Assembly: GCA_900312665.1 (NCBI GenBank) | Contig: ONZQ02000005.1 | Location: forward strand, 1,343,077 to 1,407,076 | Direction: 5' to 3' | Length of the DNA: 64,000 bases | DNA from: Cephalotrichum gorgonifer | Lineage: Eukaryota > Ascomycota > Sordariomycetes > Microascales > Microascaceae | Shown here: in pieces, positions 35,787 through 46,942 of the stretch | How positions within the stretch are numbered: the first letter of the stretch is position 1 | How the letters are laid out: each line of letters starts with the position of its first letter | Notes under the pieces: generated by a model | What the model was told of the DNA's origin: nothing | Databases searched by the model: none | The model's input: the letters and a program-made list of their open reading frames with translations, nothing else | Position numbers and translations under genes: made by a program

Positions 35787-35815
35787 AATTTCTCCGGACA
35801 AGTGTCCGGCCCCAC
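35787..35815 (+). mobile_element. Possible Tc1/mariner-type end, second occurrence
   Basis: TCTCCGGACAAGTGTCCGGC followed by CCCAC resembles the block at 16662-16693 (GGACAAAAGTTTGGCCCCAC). No transposase frame or second terminus is near it, so the call rests on similarity of about 25 bases. Confidence 0.18.
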
Positions 35816-37427
35816 TTTTCCAAATTCGTGTTCCAATTGGAGGCCTTTAGCCCCACATGTCAAATTATGGATCCATGCTATGCGAGCAAAGTGTAAAATC
35901 GTATTTTGAAGATGCACGACGCTCAAAAGTGACGATGCGGGCCATCCGTGAACTCTTTTCTATATATCAGTATAGGGGGAAATTGCGATCAGCCGCCCAT
36001 TCCAATGTAGGCCGTTGTCTGCGCTTGGCGCCTAGAGTGTGATGGTGGTATGGATCCGTACCCAGCTGTATTTTCCTCAGCCCGTAGAAGTGCCAACCGA
36101 TACAACATCACCCTTAGTAAAGGTAGTGTGATGGTAGAAAATATCTCTCCCTTCGTACGATCCATTAGATAGAGAGGACCCCACGGAGAGAAGAGGGTAT
36201 TCCTAATATTAATATTCAACCACGTGGGAAACTCCGTATGAGTCCGTGGGGGGGGGGAACAGAAAGACTTTCTTCCTGCACATGCTGTCGATCACTAGAG
36301 ATTGGAAGCTGAATGGTGCGTTCTATTATTATCCGGGGACGGCCTGGGCAAGCCAGCTGAGGTGACACCGAGAGAGCTGATTATCAAATCCGCACTAGCT
36401 TCTTGGCAGTGTATCAAAAGGACGTCTGGCCAAAACTTGCCCTCCTGAGTGTCTTGTTCACGCACGGGTCGACCTGAGATTGGCACATCATTTGCTTCTT
36501 TTGTCGGAGCTTACTGGCGATAATAGGGGCGATCTTCAGCCACATTACTTCTTGTAGAGTCCAATGGTACTCCAGCCTTGACTACTGGGGCAAGAGGCTG
36601 GCGGACAGTGGTTCTGAGACATTATTGGTCGCCACACCCGGTCCTGTACAGCCGCATATTATATTAGGTTTCGTGGATGTAACTACACTAAAGCACTTGT
36701 TCGGAGTTTTCCATATGTGGGTTATGTAGCTATTCCGAGATCCAGTCGGTTTGGTCGACTAGTGGGAACTGTTGGACGCTGGCGCTCGCGGATGGGCAAA
36801 CCTCCTCCTCTTTGTCTGTTTGTCTTTAGTGGCTCTGTTCCTTCTCCGGGGGTACAGAGGATACGCCAATCTTTATCTCCCTTCTCTCTATCCCACAGGA
36901 ACTTTGGTGCTATTAATAGCAAGATAGCAAGAAGAAAACGGGAAGAATAAGAGGTAAGGACCTGCGTGATCAGAGGTAGAGTCTGCAGATCTCCCGCCTG
37001 CTCGTACCTAGCGTGATGCTAGTGTCCCCATACCCACTCCAGACACCCCACACCCTTTTCTGGTTATGCAGTCTCCCAGGGTCTACGAAACAAGGTGGAG
37101 CCTGCACCGCTTAGGGACTATAACCGACATGTATTGGGTGTCTAACATAGCGATGTGTCTGTATATTTACGGAAGGTAACATTGTATCGTACTTGGTGCT
37201 ATATCGTGTAATATGGTCTGTGGAGCATCGTCGGATGAGTGTAACCTGTAGCAACACGGGTCTGAGACATCTCCGACGATGCTTACCACCGATCTGCAGA
37301 GCTCTCCAGCCCATCATAGTCTTCCAGTCGGCGAGAGGCGCAATGAGTTCATCCGTCTTTTCTGAATCTGACAACGGAGGCCTCAGATGGAATCATGAGG
37401 CTTCACGAGGAACGGAGATGGAAGATG

Positions 37428-37435
37428 TATAAATA
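37428..37435 (+). promoter_or_regulatory. TATA box candidate for secreted Cys-rich gene
   Basis: TATAAATA lies about 150 bases upstream of the ATG at 37581 and is followed by a pyrimidine-rich leader (CTCTCTCC), a common fungal promoter arrangement. Confidence 0.5.
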
Positions 37436-37580
37436 CGCACCTCTCTCCAGACCACAATGACGATTGGAATAGCCACCAGATCTTCAGACACTCCAGTTCT
37501 TCACATATCCGATATCTTACACACTTATTCTCCATTATCTCAGTCTTTCTACGACATTCTTATACTTCCCCATCGCCAAC

Positions 37581-38076
37581 ATGAAGCTTAGCATCCCCGT
37601 CCTCGCCGTCCTCGCAGCAACTGCCTCCGCCGCTGAGATGAAGGCCTGCAGCAGGACTGACATGAACGGATCTTGCACTTCCAAGGTGAGTCTGTGTCCT
37701 TCCTCTGATGGATAGAGTGATGCTGACTTAATACATCCTAGACCAGCCTGTAAACCCACCCACCAACCCCCCCTTCCCGTTCCCCCCCTCGCGGAATCAA
37801 ACCCACTAATAACCCCTTGCAGTGGAAAGAAGACTGGCACCTGGAGGTCCTACAAGTGGAGCTCCTCGGCGGAGCGATGCGTCCGAGTCTGCAATGGCTG
37901 CACCGTAAGATTCCACTACCTCCCATTATGGCCCAGGATTTAGAGCCCGGCTAATAGGTCCACAGAGCCTCGGCTACCGCTGTGGGGACTACTCGAACAG
38001 CAACATCAGCTTCAACAAGTTCATCATCTTCGCCTGGGCCGGCGGCGATGGGCCGGAGAACACCACCTGCTGCTAA
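37581..38076 (+). CDS. Small secreted Cys-rich protein with an 8-base microexon
   Basis: Four proposed exons are 37581-37685, 37742-37749, 37823-37904 and 37966-38076, which give 101 residues. MKLSIPVLAVLAATASAAE is a signal peptide. The mature part has eight cysteines (KACSR, GSCTS, ERCVRVCNGC, YRCGD and a terminal CC), a number typical of disulfide-rich secreted proteins. Exon 2 is only ACCAGCCT, flanked by TAG and GTAAAC. It brings exon 3 into the frame that contains WRSYKWSSSAERCVRVCNGC. Skipping it gives a frame without cysteines that stops in the next intron. Branch-like CTAAT elements precede the last two acceptors. No known family is recognised; an effector-like or antimicrobial-type secreted protein is inference. 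Confidence 0.68.
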
Positions 38077-38721
38077 GTTTTTTGAGACATTCCGGTGGGT
38101 CAGTGTGGTTGAGGGCATTGGTTTCTATTCTCTGTTGTGATGGTTGCCTCGCACCATCTTTCGTATATACATGCTATATATATAAATGCAAATCGTGTAA
38201 AGCCAGGATTCCAATCGTTGGAGCTACAAATGAATGAAAGAGCACTCAGGGGTAATCTCCAATACTTTTGTATAACTAGAAAGGTGCCCAATTGGTATGA
38301 TTGTTTGCAGATTGAGGATCAGGGAGAGGTTAATTGGAAGTTTGGACTTCATATCTCGGAGGACTGGAAAACATACTGCCAAGAGGTCATTCTAGCCGTT
38401 AAAGAACCCCCTAGAGAGATGTGCCAAGTGTGTGGCGTATACATATCCGCCGTTTACGGGCATTCTGTTCCGAAGAAATCCTTTCTTCACTGTTGAAACC
38501 TACGTAGGACTAGGATCACGGGGTATAGAATCTGGTAACCCTGCTATTTCTTGGAAATCGATTCGAAGTACGATATTGTTCGTTCTTCCTCCACATGTCT
38601 GATACGTGTGTAATATACTGATGGTGGCAGAATCTATTGACCGTTCTAGTCTGCTCACGTCTCCAAGCGGTTTCAAACACTTCACCATTGTATATGATGC
38701 CGCTTCTTCTTGATTTTCAGT
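38077..38721. other. Intergenic; one unassigned 119-codon frame
   Basis: The plus-strand frame 38137-38496 has no recognisable domain and partly overlaps the likely 3' region of the secreted-protein gene. Not called as a gene. Confidence 0.3.
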
Positions 38722-40773
38722 CTACTCATGCCAGGTGGCCAGGTCCTCTTCTGTCGCGACTTTTAAGTAGCTCGTGCGCTCGTGGCCATCCATGGCCCCC
38801 TCCCGGCGCGTAGTCCCATTCCCGAAATATTCAAACCTGTTCTTCACCGCATTGGACCGCCGCTCGAATACAAAGTCTTCCCACCTCGGGTCCCTCAGAA
38901 CATCCACGCGGTGATAGAATGACCCCGGCCAGGATATCAGGATACGAGACTTGCCCTTCTCCCGCTTAAACCAACTATTGCATGTATCCATCACCACCTT
39001 TCCATCGAAAGCGCCGCCGACAATGTCGTTAAAGTCACGGGTAGCGTCGATGGAAGGGTCTAGGGAGGCGTATGACTGTGATTGGATCTTGCGAATACAC
39101 TTGGCGATGTATGTCGCAGAGATTTCAATATGAAGTGGCACGCTCGCCCCACGCGCATTACCTTGAGCCTGAAAGATTTGATGTCAGAAAGTGTCTGGAG
39201 ATGGACGAGTGCCATATATTACCTGCAAAACTGTGAAGTAATTTGGGTACCCAGGAGCCATGACACCGAGGTAACTCTCGGGATATCCGGGATCTCCATT
39301 TGGGCCCCATTTTTCTCGGAGGTCTATTCCATCCTTCCCAACAACGGGGAAGCGCGAACCGAAGCCGTTTTCAAAGCCCGTGGCTGTGATAATCAAGTCA
39401 ACTCCACGGTGCTTCCCATCGGCGGTAAGAATACCAGTCTCATCGACCTCGAGAATTGGACTGGTGATATATTCCACCTTCTCAGACTTGAGGGCCTCTA
39501 GATATCCAGGGGCAGGTGTCAGCCTCTTGCAGCCAGGAGAATAGTCCGGAAGCACACGCTGAAGCCAATCTTCGTCACCGCTCAGTCTTTCCAGCATGCA
39601 CTTCGTGATTCTTTCTCGTAGTGCAGCGTTCTTCTCGCTGCCAATCTCATCGGCCGAGGAGTCCGAATGGAATTTCGCCTCAAGTTCTCTCCGGTACTTG
39701 ATGTATGCCTCCGGATCTTTGGCAAAAAGATCTCTCAGCTCCTGGTCATACTCCGGTCCACCGGGAGCATCGGCCTGGGCGATGTGCAAATCCGCCGCGA
39801 AAGTGGGAGTCACCCAGGTCTTTGTCCGCACGTAATGATCCAAATGTTCGACCGACCCCAGGATGTTGGGGAGGATCTGCTGGCCACTCGCCCCATTTCC
39901 GATGACGGCGACCCGTTTCCCTCTCACGTCGTACCCCTGTTGCCACCGTGCGGTATGTACGACGTCGCCTTGGAAGCGGTTGAACAGGCCTGGGGTGGTG
40001 GGGTGCTTCGGCTCGCTGATTCGACCCTGGGAGTTGACGAGGAAGTCGGCGGTCTCCACAAACACTGCCCCGGTTTGGGTATCGCGAATTTCAACCACCC
40101 ATTGGAAGGCGTCCTTGAGCCATGTGGCCCGTAGAACCTCATGCTGGAGTTTGAAGGCGTCAGTGAGGCCATATTTCTCGACCACGTCCTCGTAGTACTT
40201 TTGTATTTCTGCACCCTTGGGGTAGTACTCGGACCAGTTCGTATTTGGAGAGAAACTGAGCTCTACTCAATGTGGTGAGCTGTCTATCCCGATCTCTAAC
40301 GGCCAACGGAAAAGGGGTGGGGAGAGCCGAGACCTACGATAGACATGGGACGGAACGTCGCATCTCACTCCAGGATAAACATTAGCCGCCCAGGTTCCGC
40401 CCTATCGAGAAGTGCACCTAATCAGACAAATATATACCAAGAAGGGGTTCTAAACACCACGAGGGAATATACCTACAACTTTGGATTGTCTATCATAAAC
40501 CGTGATGGAGGAATTGGCGACTTTTCTGGAAAGCAACACTGCGCTCGCGACGCCCGCAATACCCGCGCCTACACCTATAATCTAATGATTTAGATTAGTG
40601 AGCCTGTCAGATGAAATCTCAATACAGCATGTAAAGACCCGGTATACCTTCATAGGGCGATGAGGATCCCAAGGTTCTGCCTTGGGGAAGTATTTGACAT
40701 CACGCCTGTCTGTCTCCCCAGTTGGGCGTGGACGCGTCCCAGGTACCGAAATTTCCGGAGAATGGGATACCAT
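38722..40773 (-). CDS. Baeyer-Villiger-type flavin monooxygenase (first copy)
   Basis: Five proposed exons (40773-40648, 40581-40477, 40401-40338, 40262-39223, 39168-38722) keep phase and give 593 residues. Exon 2 supplies the FAD motif GVGAGIAG (about 45-52). Exon 3 gives GGTWAANVYPGVRCDVPSHVY, the usual second flavin region. Exon 4 carries the Baeyer-Villiger fingerprint FQGDVVHTARW (195-205) and the NADPH motif GNGASG (220-225). The C-terminal ATGFENGF block completes the family pattern. Such enzymes insert oxygen next to a ketone or oxidise heteroatoms, using FAD, NADPH and O2. The gene is divergent from the MFS transporter at 41475, with about 700 bases between the starts, so a shared promoter is possible. 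Confidence 0.92.
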
Positions 40774-41474
40774 GGTAAAATGGATGTACGTAATACTTTC
40801 CTGGGTAGTATAGACGGGAGAAGGATAATGAATTGGTCTGGCCAGGGTGGGACAAACGAAGGGGAAGGGGGTAACAGCGACTTGTCATATCTCGCCAAGG
40901 ATACAACCTCTCTCGACAATTTATAAGCAAATAATGGTGAAGTTGTGTTCCACACCCTGTATCCACTGTTGCGAAATATCCAATATGCGACATGACCAGC
41001 CAGCTGAGTTCTCGGCTATGGATGGACTCCAGCAATGTTGGTTGGCCACTAACAGAATGGAGAGACTCACTCCATGGTGTCATCTGGGCTCATACTACAA
41101 TTGCATGCATCGCCAATAGTACGGTGAATGTCCCCACAATTGGCAAGGGTAAGGGTGGTACATCCACACGATTAAATCCTTCCACATGGTCGTCTTCCTC
41201 GCATACAAGCACGTCATTGCTTCATATGGTTAAACAATCCCACTCTCACCCTAGCCAAGTCCATATCCTGGTCACTCAGGGCGGCGATACCGGCTTTCTT
41301 TGCTCCTTGGCACTGGCTTCATATCGCATTTTGACAGCTGCTAGTATTGAGCCTTCAATATGTGCGTTACACATCTAAATGGCCATCAAACCCCGTAGTC
41401 GGTGGATACTTTTTTTTCCGATATGCTTTATGTTGCGGTCACCTAAAACTCAGGTTATCACAATTAAGTTGAAC
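40774..41474. promoter_or_regulatory. Divergent promoter region between monooxygenase and MFS genes
   Basis: 701 bases separate the two start codons. Frames inside it show no recognisable product, so its likely role is regulation of both genes. I did not identify a specific factor-binding site. Confidence 0.35.
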
Positions 41475-43438
41475 ATGGCTGATACGAAGCAAGAGCCGTC
41501 AGAGTCTATCACCGCCTCTGATGGCGAGTCACCTGCACATCTGTCAGGGGAGAGCCCCAACCGGAACTTCACCACATCCGCAGCATTCTTTTCATGGTTT
41601 GATGAAAATGATGGTCCTCTTGAACGCCGGCTTATCCTTAAGTTGGACTTTTACATCCTGACATATGCGTTTATCGGCTTTTGGGTACATCTATCATCAA
41701 CACTATCCTTATGTGTCGCGATAACTAAGATGGATGAACAGGTTCTGTATATCGACAGAGGGATTCTCCAGAATGCCTATGTCAGCGGCATGAAAGAAGG
41801 TAAGTCTTCGTATCTTTTTGATGAAGGTCTCATCTCTAAGTTCATTATCTAGACCTTGAATTATTCGGCAACGAGTTTATTCAGCTGAAGTCTATTTTCC
41901 AAGTCGGCTATTGCGTGTAAGTGGATACACTTCTTTTCATTTTCCATCGTCCGGAAACTCTGCTTACTCCTTTCCGCGCCAACCAGATCGATGATCCCAG
42001 CCACGCTGCTCGTCACGAAATACCCATCCAACTATGTCATACCCGTCTGCATGACCCTCTGGGGAATCATGACACTGCTCTGCTACCGCGCACAGAGCTA
42101 CAGTGAGCTTGCCGGGTACCGATTCCTCATAGGCCTGCTTCAAGGTGGGTCTTTCGAAGTGAGGATAAGTTAGGCAAAGTAGTTTATGAAGTTAACAAAA
42201 TGATAGGGCCCTACTTCTGTTCTATCCATTATGTTCTTGGTAGCTGGTAGGACTCTTATATGTTGGTATTATTTCCAGTCTGAGTGTCGACGAGCTAACT
42301 TGCTCCCCACAGGTATCGTGGAAACGAGCTCATGCGTCGGGCAGGAATATTCTACGTATCATCAGGTGTTGGAACAATGACAACCAGTCTACTGGCCGCA
42401 CGGATCTTCCAGTCTTTAGATGGTGCCCTGGGGCACGCTGGTTGGCGATGGATGTATATCATTGCGGCGATTATCACGTTCCCGGTGGCCGCGTGGGGCG
42501 CCTTGACCTTCCCCGGTACCCCCAAGGACGGAAAGCGGTGGTTCTTCACCGACAAGGCGTTCGAGTTTGCGAAGGAACGCATGCGCCTTGAAGGCCGTCT
42601 AGACCCGAAGGGGTTAACTCTCACAAAAGCTTCGCTGAAGAGGTTCCTTGGTCGCTGGCACTTCTGGGTCCTAGTCCCATGGAATGTTTCCTGGCTTATG
42701 GGCTACCAGAGCATGACAACTGGCGCACCGACCCTGTGGTTACGCAGCGTCCCGCAATACTCAACCGTGCAAGTGAACAATTACTCGGTATGCTACCCCC
42801 AACACGGAGGACTATATTCTTTTTTCTTCTGTCCCTCTCTCGTGGGCTAGTTTAACCCGTGGATATTAGGCTGTCTACCCCGGTATCGGAATCGTGTTCA
42901 TCATAGTATTCAGCTGGGCGGTGGATAAAGGGGGTCGAAAAGCGATCTTACCCGTCATAGGGTTGACGTGTGGCTTACACTTCATTTCTAAATTTGCCTG
43001 GTTATTGTATGACGATACCAGCTTCGGCTTCAAGTGGTACGTACAAATGGGGACGTCGTAGGACCGCGCGAATTGTGTGTGGCTAGCACGAAGTAACTAA
43101 CGAATCATCTTCTCCTCAGGTTTGCTACCGCGATCAGTTACATCGAGGTATCACTATCGCCTATCAACTACAGTATAGCTAATCTGGCCTGTGCGAACGA
43201 CGCTGAAGAACGCGCTTTCGTGATCAGCTCCATGTTAGCTGTCAGCACCGCCTTCGGCACCTGGGTACCACTTTTGGCGTTCCCCACCTTGGAGGCACCC
43301 CGCTTCTTCCGTGGGTATGTGATGGAGACCGTGATGCAATGGGTTTACTTTGGCTGGAGTGGTTTTGTGGTTTGGTACTCCGCCAGGGATGGCGGGAAAA
43401 AGCAGGCAGTGGGCGAGCAGGAGGTGGAGACTGGATGA
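41475..43438 (+). CDS. MFS transporter, Dal5/allantoate-permease type
   Basis: Eight proposed exons (41475-41684, 41742-41799, 41853-41916, 41987-42144, 42207-42246, 42313-42787, 42870-43036, 43120-43438) give 496 residues in one frame. The N-terminal cytoplasmic part leads to RRLILKLDFYILTYAF. It is followed by VLYIDRGILQNAYVSGMKE, VTKYPSNYVIPVCMTLWGIM, AGYRFLIGLLQG, SWYRGNELMRRAGIFYVSSG and GWRWMYIIAAIITFPVAAWG, the pattern of the anion:cation symporter family (allantoate, nicotinate and similar organic anions). The C-terminal half has the expected helices, including VYPGIGIVFIIVFSWAVDKG. A substrate cannot be predicted. It lies between oxygenase genes and probably imports their substrate. 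Confidence 0.9.
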
Positions 43439-44342
43439 GTGAAAATCCTGCAGTGGAACCTGGGTTTCTGGGAGATTGGTGGGAGATGGTACGAAGAGAA
43501 AAAAAAAAGGGGCGGTTGCCGGACGTGAGTTTGTGGATGCGCTATAATAGGCAGGCTATTGGTAGTAAAATGCTCCTGCTCAGGGTGTCAATGGGATACT
43601 CGTCTGGAACTAGTACCAGACCTGGCATATCCGGTACTTTTCGGACTCGGGTAGAGAACGTAAGAGCTAAAGAAGCACAAGGAATGCACTGGTGAATACA
43701 CATGCCGCGACATCCACCGATACTACTCTACAGTCTGGTGGTACGGAGATTACAAAATGTTGTCCGTGGCCGGGATTGAACGAACGGAGAATATTCTAGC
43801 TCCGGAGGAGCTATCTGCGGGGTATACGGCGCCCTGCTCCAATTACAGGGTCGCTCAAACTGCCGTCTATTGCTGTCGGTACCGACGTTCCATCGGCGCG
43901 CCAAGCTGTAATTGCACGACCCACGGGTTGATGGCGCGATTCAACCACAGGGTGGGGGGGCGAAAGAGGCTGAGAATCCGTCTGACAGTAGCTCCAAACC
44001 TGGCCAATATTGAAAATCACAACTAATCGCCACAGAACGGGCGAGGGTACTGGGATAGTCCGCTTGGTAGTTGATGTCGTGATCGTGTTGCTACACAGGA
44101 GCAATTAGGATGGATGGTGTGATGCCGAACATCCAGGCGATGCCGATACCGGACATCGCAGAATACCCATCCACGAGTTGATGGAAATGATTTGTTCCCT
44201 CTAGCTTGGCGTTACTGAGTCGTCTTCACTATTATTCCGGTCCCGATCATGTATAGGCTCCAAGAACTTCCCCATTTAACGAATCTTTTCTGGTTTGTGA
44301 CTTGGAGCATTGAAGTCTCCGACTCCAGCCTATCTTACAACA
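43439..44342. other. Intergenic upstream of first FMN monooxygenase gene
   Basis: No recognisable gene. Frames at 43757-44026 and on the opposite strand have no family content. Confidence 0.35.
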
Positions 44343-46190
44343 ATGGCCCCAGATTCCCCAATGCCCAAGCAGGCCATAGCTCCCGAAGTGCTCAATGGCA
44401 CTGCGCAAGGGGAGAGGATATTTGGATACACACAGGACGGGAAAAAAAAGCGTATCCTCCTGAATGCGTTTGACATGAATGGCGTCGGCCATATCAGGTC
44501 AGTTGCCTGTTATATATTTCCATCTATGCTACCGCTCAGTCTAAGCTTACCTGTTCGTAGCGTGGGACAATGGCAGAATCCCGAGGACAAGAGCTCGCAA
44601 AAGAACAGGCTCCCATACTGGATCGACCTGGCGAAACTGCTTGAGGCTGGAAAGTTCAACGCTCTCTTTCTCGGTAGGGACATTACGTCACATTACCACA
44701 CGAATATGTTGGGAGCGATCGCCCCTGCTAACTCGTCACGATCTCTAAGCTGATAACTTTGGATCGCACGACGTGTACCAAGGGAGTCATGCACCCGCCA
44801 TCAAGAGCGGTACACAGTGGCCTCTGTATGATCCGTTTGTGGTATGTCCGCCACCATCCCCTCTATCTGATATTCAACATCAATGACTAACTCGAGGTTA
44901 AGATAATCGCCGCCATGGCGGCCGTAACCAAGAGCCTAGCTTTCGGCGTAACGGCCTGCACAACCTTCGAGCCACCGTTCATTCTTGCTAAGAGATTTTC
45001 AACTCTGGATCACATCACAGATGGTAGGATCGCATGGGTAGGTCTATTGGACTCTATGCCGTGGAATGGTCAAAACAGCCGCTGACCCAGGCTCCTCCCC
45101 TATCATATAGAATATTGTAACATCATGGAGCAACAATGCTGCACTTGCAATGGGTCTCGACAGCCTCCCCGAACACGACCTGCGTTACGAAATGGCAGAA
45201 GAGCATTTGAGTCTCCTGTATAAGTGCGTGGTCATAACTCCTCTGTCCCGCCCGTTAACTCTGTTATTGACTCGATACTCGTCACGTTGCAGGTTCTGGG
45301 AGGGCTCGTGGGCCGATGGTGCCGTTGTCAAGGATCCGAAGACTTCCACATACGCTGAACCCTCGAAAGTCCGCAAGATCGTCCACGAAGGCCGCTTCTT
45401 CAAATCCCAGAGTGCCCACCAGGTCGACCCAAGCCCACAGAGAACTCCCCTGATATTCCAGGCAGGCATGTCTCCCGCCGGTTCTGCATTCGCGGCCAAG
45501 CACGCCGAATGCATCTTTACAGGCGGGCCGAATCCCTCCTTCGTCGCCAAGAACATTGAGGCTACCAGGCGGCTGGCCCAGGAGGCAGGGCGTGACCCAT
45601 ATGATGTCAAGTTCTTCGTCCAGTTCACCCCGATACTTGGTGCGACGGACGAGGAAGCCCAGGAGAAGTTCGAGAGGTACAAGAAGTATGCCCTACCCGA
45701 CGGGGGGCTGGCGCTCTTTGGCGGAATTACCGGGATTGATATCTCGAAATTCCCGCCCGATGAAGAGTTCCCTACAGACCCGGCACACCCGCTACTGGCA
45801 TCGCTTACCCCCGCGCAGCGACAGAGGTTGGCAATCAGACCACGGGGCTGTGACCGCTGGACTCCCAGGATTCTCGGCGAGTACCAATCCATTGGCGGGA
45901 GTGCAAATTTCAAGGTTGGTAGTGGCAAGACTGTAGCCGACGAAATTGAGACATGGATCACGGAGGCGGACGTCGACGGGTTCAATATTGGGCATGTGGT
46001 TGTTCCCGGGGCGTGGGAAGACGTAATCAAGTATCTCATTCCCGAGCTGGAGGCACGCGGGTGGCTGGGCGAAGGGACCTATCCCGTTCCGGGAGGCACC
46101 GCTAGAGAGAACCTCTACGGTAATCGGGGGAATTCGTGGCTACGGGAGAACCACCCTGGTTCCAAGTTCAGATTCACACCGGAGAGTTAG
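44343..46190 (+). CDS. Luciferase-like FMN monooxygenase, NtaA/SnaA type (first copy)
   Basis: Six proposed exons (44343-44497, 44561-44673, 44750-44841, 44903-45037, 45111-45223, 45293-46190) give 501 residues. The blocks ILLNAFDMNGVGHIS, GQWQNPEDKS, AKLLEAGKFNALFLADNFG, FEPPFILAKRFSTLDHITDGRIAWNIVTSW and FWEGSWADGAV match the nitrilotriacetate-monooxygenase (component A) branch of the bacterial-luciferase superfamily. AGMSPAGSAFAAKHAE and ADVDGFNIGHVVVPGAWEDVIKYLIPEL near the end agree. These enzymes oxygenate substrates with reduced FMN that must come from a separate reductase; none is visible here. It is co-oriented with the MFS gene upstream and the dehydrogenase gene downstream. Confidence 0.92.
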
Positions 46191-46942
46191 AATAGTGGAC
46201 ATAGAGAGTATCATGATTTACGCACATTCATATGATTTCTATCGGGCCAGGGCGGACTAAACCGAGGTAACTATAATAGTGGTGGATGCGAGTAGCATTA
46301 AAACCTCACCAGGCCAATATGTATGTGTACGAGTGGGCTCTCCCGGAGTGTTGCCGTCGCAAAGGCGGCAAAAACAGTGATAAACCGGGTTGTAAGATTC
46401 CTTGATTCGCCGCTACGTACGTAATCAAGAAAACGAAAGATAAGCTGCCGGTTAACCCGCCAAGTTATCATAGGCTATGTGGTCTGCGTGCACCTCGCTA
46501 CCAGGATCACTGCATATGTAGCCCGAAGGATTAGAAATACGGAGCTATATGGAAACGCACTCTATAGCTGCTGACACAACCACTTCCAACGGCAATCCAC
46601 TTCTCTCACAGCCAGCGACTAATATCTTGGAAGGGCAACGGTCCCACTATGGCCGCCCATGGCGCAATGGAACTCACAAGTGGCGTACAATGCGCTATCC
46701 CCAAAACGAAAGATATCGTTTTACCTAAGAGACAATAAGTCCCTTTACCTGGTATGGATTGCCGATGACCCATGAATCCTACGACTTAGGCCATGGTGTG
46801 ATTACTCGTCGAAATATTACGGCCACCAGGTCCCCCCAGCACCATATAGGTTTCTGCTGGGTTATATCGATTCGATACCTATCACAATTCAGAAGGCGCT
46901 CTGTTGGATCGCGCGTTCCTCCAACGTATTCGACAAGAAGTC
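46191..46942. other. Intergenic between FMN monooxygenase and dehydrogenase
   Basis: Nothing recognised. It probably holds the promoter of the dehydrogenase gene. Confidence 0.35.

Larger units (their letters stand above)
33451..37427. other. Long gene-free stretch of about 4 kb
   Basis: Short frames only. It contains a 26-base tandem duplication, a pair of related CACAGTATATT...GCAAAGAC blocks (35322-35395), a possible transposon end (35787-35815) and a poly-G run near 36248. No gene is supported. Confidence 0.4.

Noticed and set aside
36240..36260. Poly-G run
   Set aside because: Low-complexity tract with no partner sequence to suggest a structured element.
45185..46039. 284-codon minus-strand frame
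   Set aside because: Shadow of the FMN monooxygenase gene; the sense frame has full family similarity.
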